A DNA stretch of 64,000 bases from UBA6163 sp041753075. Its GTDB lineage: Bacteria; Planctomycetota; Planctomycetia; Pirellulales; Pirellulaceae. This document shows, piece by piece, positions 33,301-38,500 of this stretch. The DNA lies in NCBI GenBank assembly GCA_041753075.1, contig JBGSVE010000115.1:62001-126000 (forward strand), written 5' to 3'. The notes under the pieces were generated by a model. The model worked only from the letters and a program-made list of their open reading frames with translations, was not told the DNA's origin and made no database searches. Each line of letters starts with the position of its first letter. Position 1 is the stretch's first letter. The position numbers were made by a program, and so were the translations under genes.

Positions 33301-35139
33301 AAAGTCAATAATTTGGCGATTGCCGCTGCCAGCCCCAGGATTGAATGCCAACGATTCAACCAACGGAGTGGAGGTGTCATCTCCGGTGACTGCGTTGGTT
33401 ATAACCAATCGGTAATAACCATCACGCAACGTCTCGGCAAACCGCAGTGTCAATTGGTTGCCATCAACATCCAATTCGCGAAAACCAATCGGCACCAACG
33501 TCGGATCGCTCGCCGGGTTGGTGAAGTTTGGCTCGGGGAAATTACCGACGGTGAAACCAAAGGCGTTGCGGCGACTGGTTTCGGTAAACTGCAGATAAAC
33601 ATTCTCGGCATTTTGGACCGACGCGTCATCAAGCACAAAACGGCCATCAAAACTGAGTTTCAATTCCGACGGAGTTGAACGCAACAGCGTGGGTCGATCA
33701 TCGCGATCGGTTTCCAACAACAAACGATCGTGCGGGCCGACTCCGATCAAGGTGGGACTCAGCGGTACCACACTGGACGTTGCCGTCGGAATTTCGATCC
33801 GTGTGGTTCCAGCAAGTGCCGACAGGCTGAGTTCGTAAAGCTGCGTTGGCGTGCGAATTCCGGCGGCGGGACCAAGCACCGAAGTGCCGAACACACCAAT
33901 TGTGTAGGTGCCCGTCGAGGTGAGCAACAGATCCGGCAGCGTTTCGGTTTCGCCCAACAACGTGCGGCTTTCATTGGCCACCAATCGGCCCGTCGGGTCG
34001 TAAACCTCAAACCGCAAATCGCTCAGCCGTGAACTATCGAACGGAATCGGTGCGGGTCCACCCTGCGCACCGATCAAATACTGGAATCCGTCGGGTCGCA
34101 AATCGACCGTCAACAACGTGCCACCGAGTGCATCAAACGCATACCAATCCACGTCGTTATTTTGGTCAATCGAAACATCGTCAACGGTGACCGAACCGGC
34201 TGCGAGCGTACCCAGCGGTGAGGCGTTGGCGACGATGTCGTTATTGTCAAAACGGTCACCGTACAACGTTTGGGCGGCCAGGATGTCGTCGTGCTGCGCC
34301 CCCAGGAAAGCAAAGTTAACGAACGGCTCCATCAGTTTGGTTTGATTGACCGGTTCGGTATGTCCCAAGCCGATGCCGTGCCCGGCTTCGTGCTGGAGCA
34401 CATTGATCAAACCACGATTTTCACCGTTGGGCCCGTTTGAGTTGTTGACGTAGAAATTGTCGCCCGTGTCGATGACCATGTCGCCATCGAGGCCCGCAAA
34501 GCCGCCTCCGCTGGGAAAGTAATTGAACGCCAGGACGTTGGAGTTGCCATCGATCAACGAGCCGGCGATCCGCACGTCGCCACGAACGCCAAGCTGTCCG
34601 ATTGCCGCGCCGCCTTGTGCCGCGCCGTCATCATTGGCTTCATAAACGAAATTCAAGCCGGTCAATGTGCTCCAGCCGTCATAGATCTGCTGGAAGAATC
34701 GGAACCAAGGCCGCTGTGCCACGGTCGTACCACCAGCGCCATAGATGCCATCCATGAACGCGATCAAATTGCTGGTTGCGCCGGCAACGGTTCCGGCGCT
34801 CGGTGTTCCATCGGGCACGATGCTCCAGGTGACCGTGGCCCCGTCGCCGAGGTTCGGGCTCGGGCCGCTCGCCGGATTGCTCCAGCGCGAACCTTGCAAG
34901 TTGATCGGATCAGCCAGGCCGTTGGACAGTCCGGTCCAGCGGTCGATCACGTCCGGGTCGCTGTCCGGTGCCAAAATCGGATCAACATGGGAACTCCCAT
35001 CATCGATCGGTGTCCAACGAAGCGGACTAGCAATCTCGGCCGCGAGCATTTCTCTTCGTTCGAGCGTTTCAACGCGCATCCGACGCACGCGGTCTTTTGC
35101 CATCCGGGTGCGCTGGGTTAATGGTCGATTTCGGGTCAT
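12397..35139 (-). CDS. Giant secreted modular protein 1 (7580 aa): LEPR-XLL-type N terminus, zincin, beta-helix, GEVED, cadherin-like and dockerin domains
   Basis: This is one uninterrupted 22.7-kb frame from an ATG at 35139. Residues 26-34 are LERREMLAA, the planctomycete LEPR-XLL type export-associated motif; no classical signal peptide is seen. Residues ~40-290 form a matrixin-like zincin with HEAGHGIGLGH at 250-260 and a possible Met-turn at Met270. Then come PPC-like (~300-440) and Ig-like segments, a metallopeptidase-like domain without zinc ligands (~800-980), PPC-like and beta-helix modules (~985-1800), an NHL-like stretch (~2850), a jelly-roll-like LYFGFE region (~3150-3330), DGD-F repeats, GEVED (GGEIED ending at 5233), cadherin-like repeats (~5240-7000), tandem-95-like repeats, and a dockerin-like pair (DVDANGRVALRDAL from 7424, DVDGNLRATTSDAL from 7468). 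The tail ends EKKKSQESERLNAIDEALSLLD. It is inferred to be a surface or extracellular protein; the ligand is unknown. Confidence 0.88.
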   Translation of the reverse strand: MTRNRPLTQRTRMAKDRVRRMRVETLERREMLAAEIASPLRWTPIDDGSSHVDPILAPDSDPDVIDRWTGLSNGLADPINLQGSRWSNPASGPSPNLGDGATVTWSIVPDGTPSAGTVAGATSNLIAFMDGIYGAGGTTVAQRPWFRFFQQIYDGWSTLTGLNFVYEANDDGAAQGGAAIGQLGVRGDVRIAGSLIDGNSNVLAFNYFPSGGGFAGLDGDMVIDTGDNFYVNNSNGPNGENRGLINVLQHEAGHGIGLGHTEPVNQTKLMEPFVNFAFLGAQHDDILAAQTLYGDRFDNNDIVANASPLGTLAAGSVTVDDVSIDQNNDVDWYAFDALGGTLLTVDLRPDGFQYLIGAQGGPAPIPFDSSRLSDLRFEVYDPTGRLVANESRTLLGETETLPDLLLTSTGTYTIGVFGTSVLGPAAGIRTPTQLYELSLSALAGTTRIEIPTATSSVVPLSPTLIGVGPHDRLLLETDRDDRPTLLRSTPSELKLSFDGRFVLDDASVQNAENVYLQFTETSRRNAFGFTVGNFPEPNFTNPASDPTLVPIGFRELDVDGNQLTLRFAETLRDGYYRLVITNAVTGDDTSTPLVESLAFNPGAGSGNRQIIDFEIEVGAQVVSVVPTPVDVVQDSAARTVNVTEHPNAIDVYFDSADIFAAGSSIASPAFYQLITTEGTVSTADDVLLGSPTSIITPAMRGITLPADQLPESERYVRLVFGSAINVLAGATTAETIRLRIGDAQNPTNQTFSAFTPNALGGGTFGSLGGRANFRVTGQSIAGAQRTVDYPGDNDQQGHRDISLENHLIAAADSKPGISTFYYSFSKGQKYGASFGSAVDNLDNLMSAEMESRFREVFGILGSTFGIDFIETPTSQLPTVDPNAILPSSLRIVLGDMFPVGGVNANGDGNLATYARFDRFLNPVNLLVFDANENWYEGFGDAPDNRPSIFESALTEIMRVLGLNDPSDLPQGSFLGYSPQIATSGRVEWVYPGNNDVVHGQHLYKPESLNVDHYRFQLTTAGMFNAEVIANRLANSSTLDARAVLLRDVTNGVGTLRRWEIVAINEDYFGADPFINLQLPVGHYSLAITSEGNQFDANSAAQGSGGTTEGGYELRVEFNPTQSVATLRDAAGTAFDGDRDGVDGGNYNFWFDVANTANTLYVHKNFGAAGNGGLTTPYSRLQTALATATPGQIVRILGDQGFDNDVTTQADNVPYLIGRSGTVLPDGDSLQVPAGVTVMVDAGALFKMLGSRVVVGSDTSANRLGGALQILGTPGNDVVFTSYNDRSVGTISNPINVPLRPGDWGGIEFRGDIDRQSGRTDDERKGIFVNYVNHASLSFGGGLVGGETVRPIDLSAQRPELSYNTIIDSASAAISADPESFEFTTFTENRYQDFGLFVPDYQRIGPEIIGNTLIGNSRNGLFIEIETLPGNRLEELTVPARFNDGDIVHILSENLLLAGSPGGPVVEHDPLGTSRGTRPDHTSLTVTNVAGGTLANVAHDYTYTFVDAFGNESLPSTPRTFTSSTGSLRISGLQFIDSTRPEQSLTADFVGRRIYRSDAPGTPFRLVGEIDRTATSFLDNGSIPAQTKTIARTDPRFNDGASFRRGGRDAGLVIDPGLIIKSGGARIELGIGTTLIAEGALGSEIVFTSISDDRFGAGGTFDTNDNVGTPGGDTDGERGDWGGLYAGRLSRLSLDSARIANAGGVTGLVGTTGAFNAVEIHQAEARIANTHFEKIANGLGGATTAVREGRGPNTAAIIYVVASQPIIVANTFDGRDDNDNVASNGDDSAMAAISINVDALNAQYVSDIGRQTGIIDVLPGTIGNQGPLVRGNRLQGVPLNAIVVREQTLTTESVWDDTDIVHVVLGAINIPNFHTVGGLRLESSNDESLVVKLFGTAAGFNANGSPLDITDRIGGRLHVVGTPGFPVILTSLSDSSVGAGFDLDGQPLNATNNVAFTSRFPTGPEVDRGTLIDNDVPDLIPGHFEFQPVAGGDKGASAGGGRDRVTTQGVNTFFPLQNSLFDYLNFIDVGADGGAVRLGSTTITLPPTLVAEDVVASEGSFAGANGLVNWRVEQSLDDGRPELVTKVSFSSAGPIGELRYINYYDPVIASDSGDILFTEGTPGTNNFRVTVLDGPERVGFRHYGTFENGTGLIGGRYEGWAADNWPQHAPGFPQPFTINGTIDTVDIPLINVPGLPQPNYGPAITTTAHSWRSDPLSNSVSFTAVLELLESPDSLVASGEWKGVVLDEYSHDRNVETVIELEGDISGFGDSNNLPRVSSQFLGLLASGEKASDENLRLGYTIQGAISVSRDVDVYEFLGTPGTQVWLDIDNTEFGLDSVIELIDIDGNILAISNNSLVEAGSPSTFATFMGAGRPMLFNPQASANADGTYRDDYSLNEGDAGMRVVLPGSGTALTSYFVRVRSANSVDLRNPALIATGETSGSYQLQIRLREQDEFAGSTVRYADIRYAATGIEIIGLPAHSPLAGTAVHTGASTFIGDVDASSRGVLSAAGALFNNQNEFTFDVNRRQVINNPSNLNPAVGIDEAPFATDPFDRTSVTIDIDYAEPNTTAYLFNGDRLIAIGTDSNVLDDRTIQVNPLNTTDLSRGSAGATDPFIGPIELSSAGEYRGVVSANNELSEALDHFTSATPTSTLVRLEPIDGQNRYADERFSILNDEVPQAFGGRGDQSPGQILQPLTFGTGDENVIAFDLGDIPLIALDNNQLKVFNAFTGRFDSTLNRSPNGAGTILDDATLLSNVGAFAGNSIGEMVGIDGRRADDGAVTFLGADGAILRSGTSGIATFDYQRTGTAPNFVHQSEPTTATSDVNANAEGLTFRATTYWSNNNGIVAEAFDRRIYAVADRNNFTGLDVVATDTTNPPDGTLDMTLGTGPAIVPIGQRTNMIFILSPNDGSVINRFNGVNRSPLPANLAAASPANYWAEDLAGANRNGNTSVPDYTPWSGTTNVGQVAVATTGSVTTIASDEDAVYAFTNNGEIFRYIVNRTIAANGPTIDNSALGDLDPDIANGDVNGLLPGTVLDSTGAILRFSNVTAGPLGFTLDGSDTVFFGQVAGSNNLFAFDIQDLVGGGDATAVRVFQNAAESSALSGASATTVQGLYFSPLTQNLWHLSNATDAVAGHGYGQLDDNRNVRDGGGSLYFGFEALDGDFNQRSATPLYQAGQVPASEPSGFDNGTAFPGGAYGTVESRDINLTGITAEDQPTLYFTYRLSTENAASSQTGTTIVDMRDSLRVFVAGDDNVWRLVATNNTGTLGVASPLTQEFSAGTSRFFNTVTQTYVQELFDDGANYRQARIDLGQFAGSERVRVRFEYTSNGEARPDQSEIRSLPGADIPDGHVVRIGATNFEFDHGLIIALPDADHLQDGNTFVVSQSGVPRTLTFRDVTTFAGVPGVDDVLFNPNETAASLAAKVAASLGNGSAVIANRPDQVHVPLGTGASAAGMTATGLIISSPGVAGTNTPIPISPALSEIQVRNVMRQVIADTVGDPNATAAERLSAFPLVGVNGIRLYTSVTQTTALLMSINGEQYSIANGGLPAHNFGLYRTGTTAFTGLGSRNNATSSVHLDDIVVGLAERGEAVSGGQNLNQFIPNPATNPAGSDPNFVRFGLSGIGSGSSLVSINQGDYQLEIRTSRTLLDRGDNLTNQANPVRLPAAYYGPNDRLTQGVSLQVNHAGSQINDGDFFTLSNGVNTVTFEFNNMTGGVFDEPTDGSRIRVDFNTSFTPAQIGGAIIAAINQAGVQSLLGIQASTAGGQNFNPADTIIALHGSIAADSFGGLDFDPVNPINKHLSPIIYGTDAVPGEDGGDSNRFVDQGQVIVQSTSIFGSSLFGIRTTATADANGLALPGPVKNLPVNNLTRQIPGVVLTNNLLVGNQAGGIQIVGGGQGVTTSAPFARVVNNTIFGGEMRIGVGIAISEGAAPTLLNNVISNSRNAVTLNNTNASEIVVLASLLQDNVVNLPAALVDPFVAIVTTSGVPVTANQRQQFRDITFGASNSPYDVNFYPAALVDSLLIDSSFASLEERGALDTVKTSVGILPSPIIAPEFDLVGRPRLDDSLVNPNIGGQGSSIFQDRGAIDSSDTRGPIARLLLPLDNDNDSLDNERLLTTVFRGDDLNVTTDISTPSDSILNFFAIQLIEPTGIGPDSRTVTSDQVIVTENGRPLTAGAEYTFGYSLSSRQIRLTPTAGLWKPDAVYEITLLNEDHLLIQTDDPQNPADSGTGFDIFDGDQLVVTGDRQVTLEFDAGYVLQLGQPLVLEVLEGVNASGIRFGDTVIVEYDLDNDRLTNNSRFVTLEFVAVGDTVSNATFVPVFVSSGASADEVSDAILTALTGLAPGGGGASIKQFLAINPFRIAAGVQFNAFAGQTIALNVSNNALRQIGNTFSVADGEVFTYTAGGGREGLTKRFEIDVLNDLGSAATTVAESFFFDDDVTLSVASATGFAVGNFIRSSNEIMLITAITGNNLTVQRGVLGTAIETALSGDEIVRLAVQATTSLAATVAVAATQITVRDAAALSLNLADGAPDYVRVGNELVRVTGLSGNVLTVVRGQLGTVASGQAINTVVSSIAASQSTTINETRLDSLGVLQPSTLLQNDLILTVNVSPSFDVRAGDLLQIGAEIARVISIVDNGLTLDLTIDRGEFATPISEVAAATTIYVVESNTIFVPVFASDVLDDRTATTGTIRHGVASRIANSVRTAGNVALNTDLRLTHARGIENGRVYLGGSVGDVVDLRGSFDNGLGALVVSTPGVTGGLTLEVNPTQTAATLDTLQFTITNQSVTPAVVNTFEFSIDANVPAGVRIVRIAAGATTAEIADRLANAILNAGLGINATVDPAAPTFVKLNETFDIAVDPLVSGLRVSGISGGAVAVSVIPSASFTADAVGNSILHAITSNPTLGLSGFTIGDGRIYLKSTSGALAADNIDVQGAGGFTVTQNIIRGIADLAANGLTPNRRVSQTKFTILLGEHELDYGDADSLRFPGQAPQTVKALLPDGSQDDAARHVILDGLAFANDAKLGVVVDGEANGVPGPTATADDAGLVAILSANLSIGDLQATVPSGAVFAPFLNGLARVGRELVKINAINGNTLDLSRGQNGTPVLDHVAGDIIEVLDDEDGLRLDPVRAVLNVSYNTQTPALLDVVSTAFGALDAWIDWNRDGNFDDPFELLTSGAPLVPGTNAISIVTPSISDIGFNVTGAGFGNNAILRLRISRNGGLLADQIAVGGEIEDHRVTIVSGAEPTIANATNATNRTFRWTEDVNGNGIFTSATGTSFNASNPNYGIVLPGAVDADGQVITVLEIIDPVTGRQSRVQGGSGSIVGLRDSLGRNAGDLAVMANGNFTFTTKLNYNTHDLPGVDRVLGNADDLDPQLVFFYRVIDSSGVPSSEVGTISIVIDPVNDLPTIDVIANVSINEDAAQQTIGLTGITTGGGEQQPLRVTAVSNNTVLINTVAIDYDGISTTANLRFTPLANIYGRATITVTVEDGGIDGNLATTTDNATVTRQFVVVVNPINDQPLAFARAFGFTESSDPVAGPAFTFTRNQLINGSGTETPAAPGNFPSTLGVPYNESEQSLRVVRFTTAAGSVDAVDLAPSGTGTLTLASDQGGTYAFDFVNGAFTEGRFTPSIDYNRRTPFQPTELFQYVIEDDGATTDPQPPGGQTFLPPLRSVAVTATITITEANDAPIFTLPNTISLTENDGSTVVFTDLITGIAPSELTALDELERQGVVVSVAVVNVPAGLMVQNPTLVVTGGVAAWPGTATLTVYPAADAFGFAVYAITLTDTNDGVARSTTKTLTIGVAPINDQPVTYNRALSVVEAVEVDGQAAVLSFTKQQLITGTPPELAAVAGLFPPTLAAPYNETEQALRVVAFNVPGATPVDAAINEAGLTGGTGTVSRTTANGSVLTFTFIAGEFDRGTYTPPVDYNQRTPFVANEQFSYIVSDDGRTTVPGSRFVTGGATDVTIAIGQERSAPAIVTLTTIAANDPPVFTVALNSTLQPAFDILERDDSLGTVIPAAVINIAPAPASARDELTRQTVSFTIVSTTTSVPGLLAGLTTISPTGTLTVLPAVDAVGQAVIVFDAIDAEAGTTGFVSRSTRGTLTINVRPVNDAPRLSPVAGTSLVTNPDEAWSVDAATGTITYTLKEDNTGAGGVTSPYVLNALQTAAIANRIGLLDPYSVGPANEADATLGGSQILRLTSVPINTVLNGSLTATDTDGDGFVDRIEYIPPVDYNSAQGPVDSFEYTFEDNAPDPLGETWQLTPAPGGLVTNRLSRTGRVEFVLNPVNDQPSFVIPSQTQSVLEDAGAVIVPGFVTDISQSPISAGDELAGQTLAFTLTPRTPENGLFVVSPTIGPDGNLTFTSAPDAVGSIQYEVILTDLVGGLPGPNDNARGDINSFGPVTITINVRPVNDQPRINPAVVGTNQVTSFDEAWSVATSGVITYTLPEDNLSPTATATPFVIETRRSVSTADRIGLLDPFVAGPANESDGTLGGSQILRVLNVPATTNLGGTLTAIRDANNHVTQVLYTPPVNYNSLQGANDFFNYVIEDDAPAGGETFNLGTGALVENRLTRLGRVEFVLNPVNDAPQFTIAVGSHSVLEDAGAISVPSFVTGILAGPTSASDETPQTRSFSVTAVTAENGLFAVSPAISSTGILTFTPAADAVGTIEYLVSLTDGGDPTGSGRGDINSTGPLTITINVRPVNDAPQLSASIVNTSLTTSLHEAWSVNSSGAITYTLAEDNTQSIGVDPPYVIDVRRSASAADRIGLLDVFTVGPVNEANSTLGGSQSLRVTAIPATTLLGGTLTVVARDANDNPTRIQYVPPANYNSAQGINDSFTYTIEDDAADSTGDLGETFDIAAGALVANRLTRTGTVQFILNPLNDPPRFSGAASVTVAEDSTSGAVVGQSSVANFVSSIATGPTGADDELAQTVSFTVAPVVGNAPGLFSTPPSVSPTGTLSFTTAPNANGVAFFTITADDGGGNVSPRESRFSAPVTFSITITSDNDAPTFTASGDVIVDEDSGPYNVTAPFATNISPGAPNEVTDGQTVSFTLTISPQDQALFAVLPMINAAGFLTFTPAADAVGTAIISITAADNLGALSVPALLSISILEVNDPPLALDFTVAANEDNLFVITAAEFALVAIDPDLVTDPNEVLVITDLQATSAFGATISIAANGDLLYEPRNSAMLQALRPGETRTDTVTYRLTDASGTVSDPATITINVSGRNDAPTAVDDTAVLLSGVSTILRPLDNDFDVDGDPNPALLIITQAPTNGSLSSQPDGTLIYTPQAGFSGIDTIRYTVADDRGQQSEQATIRLDIAPAPSSGNIVTGAFMGAPIDVDAIAGFNAPPGTLDLASIQISTPPTNGTATVLPDGTIRYVATGGFVGADSYAFTIRDVMGRISSPVVVTVNTVGSRLQNPQLFADVDANGRVALRDALLIVNHIARFARQGGGISVPVNDTDVGPNFVDVDGNLRATTSDALRVVNFIARQNRLRIANPEGERSLAAPEIATTSIDVMADIVFEPVATNMVKTINPAAIVAELQSPSDEMLELLAWDSDEKKKSQESERLNAIDEALSLLD
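14131..16812 (-). repeat. Three tandem ~300-residue cadherin-like repeats in giant 1
   Basis: Units lie at 16812-15910 (residues 6110-6410), 15909-15034 (6411-6702) and 15033-14131 (6703-7003), each opening with NDAP or NDQP. Shared landmarks in order are DEAWSV or HEAWSV, ITYTLxEDN, ADRIGLLD, GPxNEA/GPANES, GGSQ, YNSxQG, ENRLTR/NRLSR, LNPVND, SVLEDAG (replaced in unit 3) and GRGDIN. Each unit is two Ig/cadherin-like folds. Giant 2 has one related copy at 38193-39089 (299 residues). Similarity is clear at protein level and diverged at DNA level. Confidence 0.8.
19810..21770 (-). repeat. Dispersed short 'G-x-E ... GNxLTVxRGQxGT' repeats in giant 1
   Basis: Four copies of a ~35-residue motif were seen: SNEIMLITAITGNNLTVQRG near 21770-21690, GNELVRVTGLSGNVLTVVRG near 21545-21470, a more diverged GAEIARVISI...LTIDRG near 21290-21190, and GRELVKINAINGNTLDLSRG near 19910-19810. 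Two copies continue with QxGT (QLGT, QNGT). I did not find this motif in the visible parts of giants 2 and 3. It is probably a small beta module of unknown role. Confidence 0.55.
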
Positions 35140-35180
35140 GCTAGATTCAGCCTGAACGAGAGATGAGTGAAACGAATTAA

Positions 35181-35212
35181 ATAATAAAAGCGATGGATCG
35201 AAGTCTACCCAA
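35181..35212 (-). promoter_or_regulatory. AT-rich candidate promoter upstream of giant 1
   Basis: On the minus strand an AT-rich patch contains TATTAT (complement of 35181-35186), about 42 bp before the ATG. TTGGGT (complement of 35207-35212) lies 20 bp further upstream, and weaker -10 hexamers fall at a 17-18 bp spacing. No strong Shine-Dalgarno sequence precedes the ATG. This is the best candidate in the spacer, but weak. Confidence 0.25.
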
Positions 35213-35311
35213 AGCTCGCCGCCTCTCCCATTGCCTCAATTTCCGCATCGGACCAATAGCGAATCGCTAGCGCTTTTGCTCAGCTTCAATTCGGGTGACA
35301 AAATTTGTAGA

Positions 35312-35329
35312 ACGGTTGTCCACAACCGT
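35312..35329. repeat. Perfect 8-bp inverted repeat in the giant 2 / giant 1 spacer
   Basis: ACGGTTGT and ACAACCGT flank a CC dinucleotide. The 2-base centre is too short for a good hairpin loop at full pairing, so a dimeric regulator binding site is more likely than a terminator. It lies about 170 bp upstream of the giant 1 start. A second, shorter palindrome (TAGCGA-A-TCGCTA) is at 35257-35269. The remainder of the 422-bp spacer 35140-35561 shows no gene. Confidence 0.4.
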
Positions 35330-35478
35330 CTGGACGCGCACAAACGGAGGGTGTAGCCGATCTAAAATTTTCTCAACCGGAAAATCAAGCTGTGACGTAT
35401 CACTAGCGCGATTCAGTAGCGTTGGGTTTCGATGAGTACGGGGGCAAATCCTGAAAAGGGGGCGAGGAACTGGTGGGT

Positions 35479-35523
35479 AAAAAAGGTAGGAGCGACGGTT
35501 CGCCGGGCAAGGGAAACCGCCGC
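35479..35523 (-). terminator. Candidate rho-independent terminator after giant 2
   Basis: On the minus strand GCGGCGGTT pairs with AACCGTCGC (one G-U pair) around a 14-base loop. Seven bases follow, then a run of six T. It starts about 38 nt beyond the giant 2 stop. The large loop and the gap before the T-run weaken the call, but the position is right. Confidence 0.5.
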
Positions 35524-35561
35524 GTTGTTAACGTTTTAAAAGGTCACTAGTACCCCGGCGG

Positions 35562-38500
35562 TTAGTCCAGGGTTACGGCATCCGCCCAAACGGCATCGAC
35601 AGCGCTCTGTCGCTCGGATTCACTCTTCATTTTCTTCTCCTCCGCAGGGCCCGCCAATTGGGCGACGACCTCGTCGGTTGTAACCGCAAACTGCGGCCTG
35701 AAGTCTTTTTCAGCAAGTTGCGTAACAGCCTGATCGGAGACCGCCAACTTCGCAACAGGAATCGTGCTAACTTGCGGAATCGGTGCCCCGAGCGTAGCGA
35801 CCGCTGCCGATTCGCCCTCGGGGTTACCGCCGCCTGAGAGTCGTCGTCGATTGTCACGTCCAATTTGGTTGATCACGCGCAGCGCATCGGAGGTCGTGAT
35901 CACTTGGCTACCATCCACATCATAGAAATGGGGGTCGCGGGTGCGATCGACCAAGCCAACCGGAAGATTGATTCCGGTGCCCGCCCTGGCGCTGCGGGCG
36001 AGCAGATTGATAATCAACAAAGCGTCCACTGGCGACGTTTGACCGCTGGCATTCACGTCGGTGATCAAACGTGGATTTTGCAATCGGCTGCCAACGGTTT
36101 GCAACGACACCGTACCAACATTGCTGCTGCGTCCGATGGTATCGCTAATCGTGTATTGGAATGAATCGACACCGACGAATCCCGGTTCAGGCAAGAACCT
36201 CACGATTCCGCCACCGACTACCACCGCCGTCCCGCGTAGGGGAGCGCGAGTGATGACGATACTGTTGCGATCAATCATGCCATCAGGGTCGGAGTCATTC
36301 ATCGCGACGTTAATGTCAACCGCCTCATCGCGGAATGTTCCACCGACATCGTTAACGGCGATCGGCGCTTGATTGATGTCAATCGTGATCGACGCCTCTT
36401 CGCTGCGCAGCCCCAGGTTATCCGCCACGGTGTAGCGAAGTTGGTCTTGACCGCGGAAGCCCGCAAACGGTGTGTAAACAATGGTGCCGTCAGGTTGGAC
36501 AACCACCGAACCAAAGGCTGGTTGCAACGTAATTTGGACCGACGACGGATCAGGCTGGCCATCGATATCGGTATCGTTATCCAGCGGACGGATGATCGTC
36601 ACGCCATCGGGAACCAGCGTTGGCGTATCGGGCAGCAATTGCGGTGCGTCATTGATACCCGCAACATTCACGGTCACGGTCGCCAGGTTGCTGGTCCGGC
36701 CTACCGCATCACGAACACGATAGGTAAACGTATCGCTGCGAGTTTGGCCGGGAGCCAAAGCCTGTAGCGCCACTGCACCACGTGGATCGTAAAGGATTTG
36801 GCCATTGGTACCGACGGTAATGGCGGCACCATTCGCCGATGTCGATGGCAAGCCGACGATCGTCAAATTTTCCAGCGGATTGCTGTTTATATCGGGATCG
36901 ATGTCATTGCCAAGGATATCCGCTGGCGTGATTGTGAACGCCGTATCTTCGTCACCTGCAAAGGTGTCGTTATTAGCAAACGGTACATCGTTGACTTCAC
37001 CAATTGTGATCGTCAGCGGAACAATGGCGCTGCGGGCACCTTCGCTATCGACTGCTTCGACCGTGACGACGACCGAGCCACTGACGTTGTCCGCGGGAGT
37101 GAACCGCAGGATGCCGTCGTCTCCGATGGTTGGCAATCCATTGGGCGTCACTTGCATTCCATTGGCATCGGTGACGCCACCGTTGAGGAACAACGATTGG
37201 CCGCTGGCTGGTGTGATGACCGAGAAGCGAACCGTTTGGCCGGCAGCGACTTCGTCTGTCGGTCCTGGCGAAATCGACGTGGCATAAGGCGATGGCGAAA
37301 CGTAGGGACCTGAGTCTTCATCGACGACAACGTTGGCACCGGCAATGAACGTCGGTGCGTCATTGACCGAAGATACCGAGATCGTAAACGTTCGCGGCGG
37401 CGAGCTGGTGTTGAACTCGAGCGGTGCTGCGGCCGGACCACTGTCGCTGGCCACGACGGTAAACACCGCGACGCCATTGGCATTGGGCGAAGTCGTAAAC
37501 GTCAACGTGCCACCAGCCGAAACCGTCGGAGCCGCATTGAACAGTCCGGCTGGATTTCCCGTCATCGGAATGACCGTAAACGTGATTGTCTGGCCGGTGA
37601 CCGGATCCAATTCATCCGCTGCGCCCGCGGGTCCCGCTTGGATGTTCGTCGCCCAGTTCGGAATAATCGTTTGGCCGACAATTGTCGTGGTCGTTGCATC
37701 TTCGAGGACCGTCACCGACGGTGCGCCGCCAAAGACGGGAGCATCGTTGCGAGCAACAACCTGCAACTGCACCGTCGTGAACCCTTCGCGGAAGTCATCG
37801 AAGACGGTGCCGTCCAGATCGACCGAAACTCCGTTGTCGATCACTCCATAGACAAACGAATCCAGGCCATTGAAGTTTGCCCGGGGCGTGTATCGCAGCC
37901 CGATCAAGTTGCCGAGCAAATCGAGTTCTTGAGTCAGCGTACCGCCGTTGAGCGTACCTGCGGGAATCGGCGTCGAGAGTGTGATCGATTGATTTCCACC
38001 TGGCGTAATGTTGGCCGCTTCATTCGCCGGGCCAACATTAAACAAATCGAGCAAACCACGCGCCCCGCCAGTACCGCGAAGTGGGATCAAGGTGCCCAAG
38101 TTCGAGGACGTTCCATCGCCGTTATCGATCAACGAATCTTCGTTGAGCGTAACGACCAATGGGTTCGTTGAGCTCAAGACGGGTGCATCGTTGATCGGGC
38201 GAACATTGATGGTGATCAAACGGACGCTGCTGGAGACGATGTCACCGCGCGTCGCATTGTCGGCACCACTATCGGTGGCGCGAACTTCAAACACGGCGGT
38301 GCCATAGGCGTTGAGTGCCGGCACAAAGCTGAGCTCGCCCGCAGGATTGATCGCCGGAGCGGTGGCAAACAATCCGGCGACGCCCGAAACGGCGGTTACC
38401 GAGAATGTAACGGTTTGTCCGGTATTGGCATCAACTTCATCGAACGCGGTGTTCGGCGGACCGGCAAATATGTCGGTCACAAAATCTTCAAACCGGCTCA

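Noticed and set aside
12397..35139. Polyketide or non-ribosomal peptide synthase, because of the gene size
   Set aside because: No ketosynthase, adenylation or carrier-protein motifs; the composition is beta-rich Ig-like, low in Cys and typical of secreted repeat proteins.
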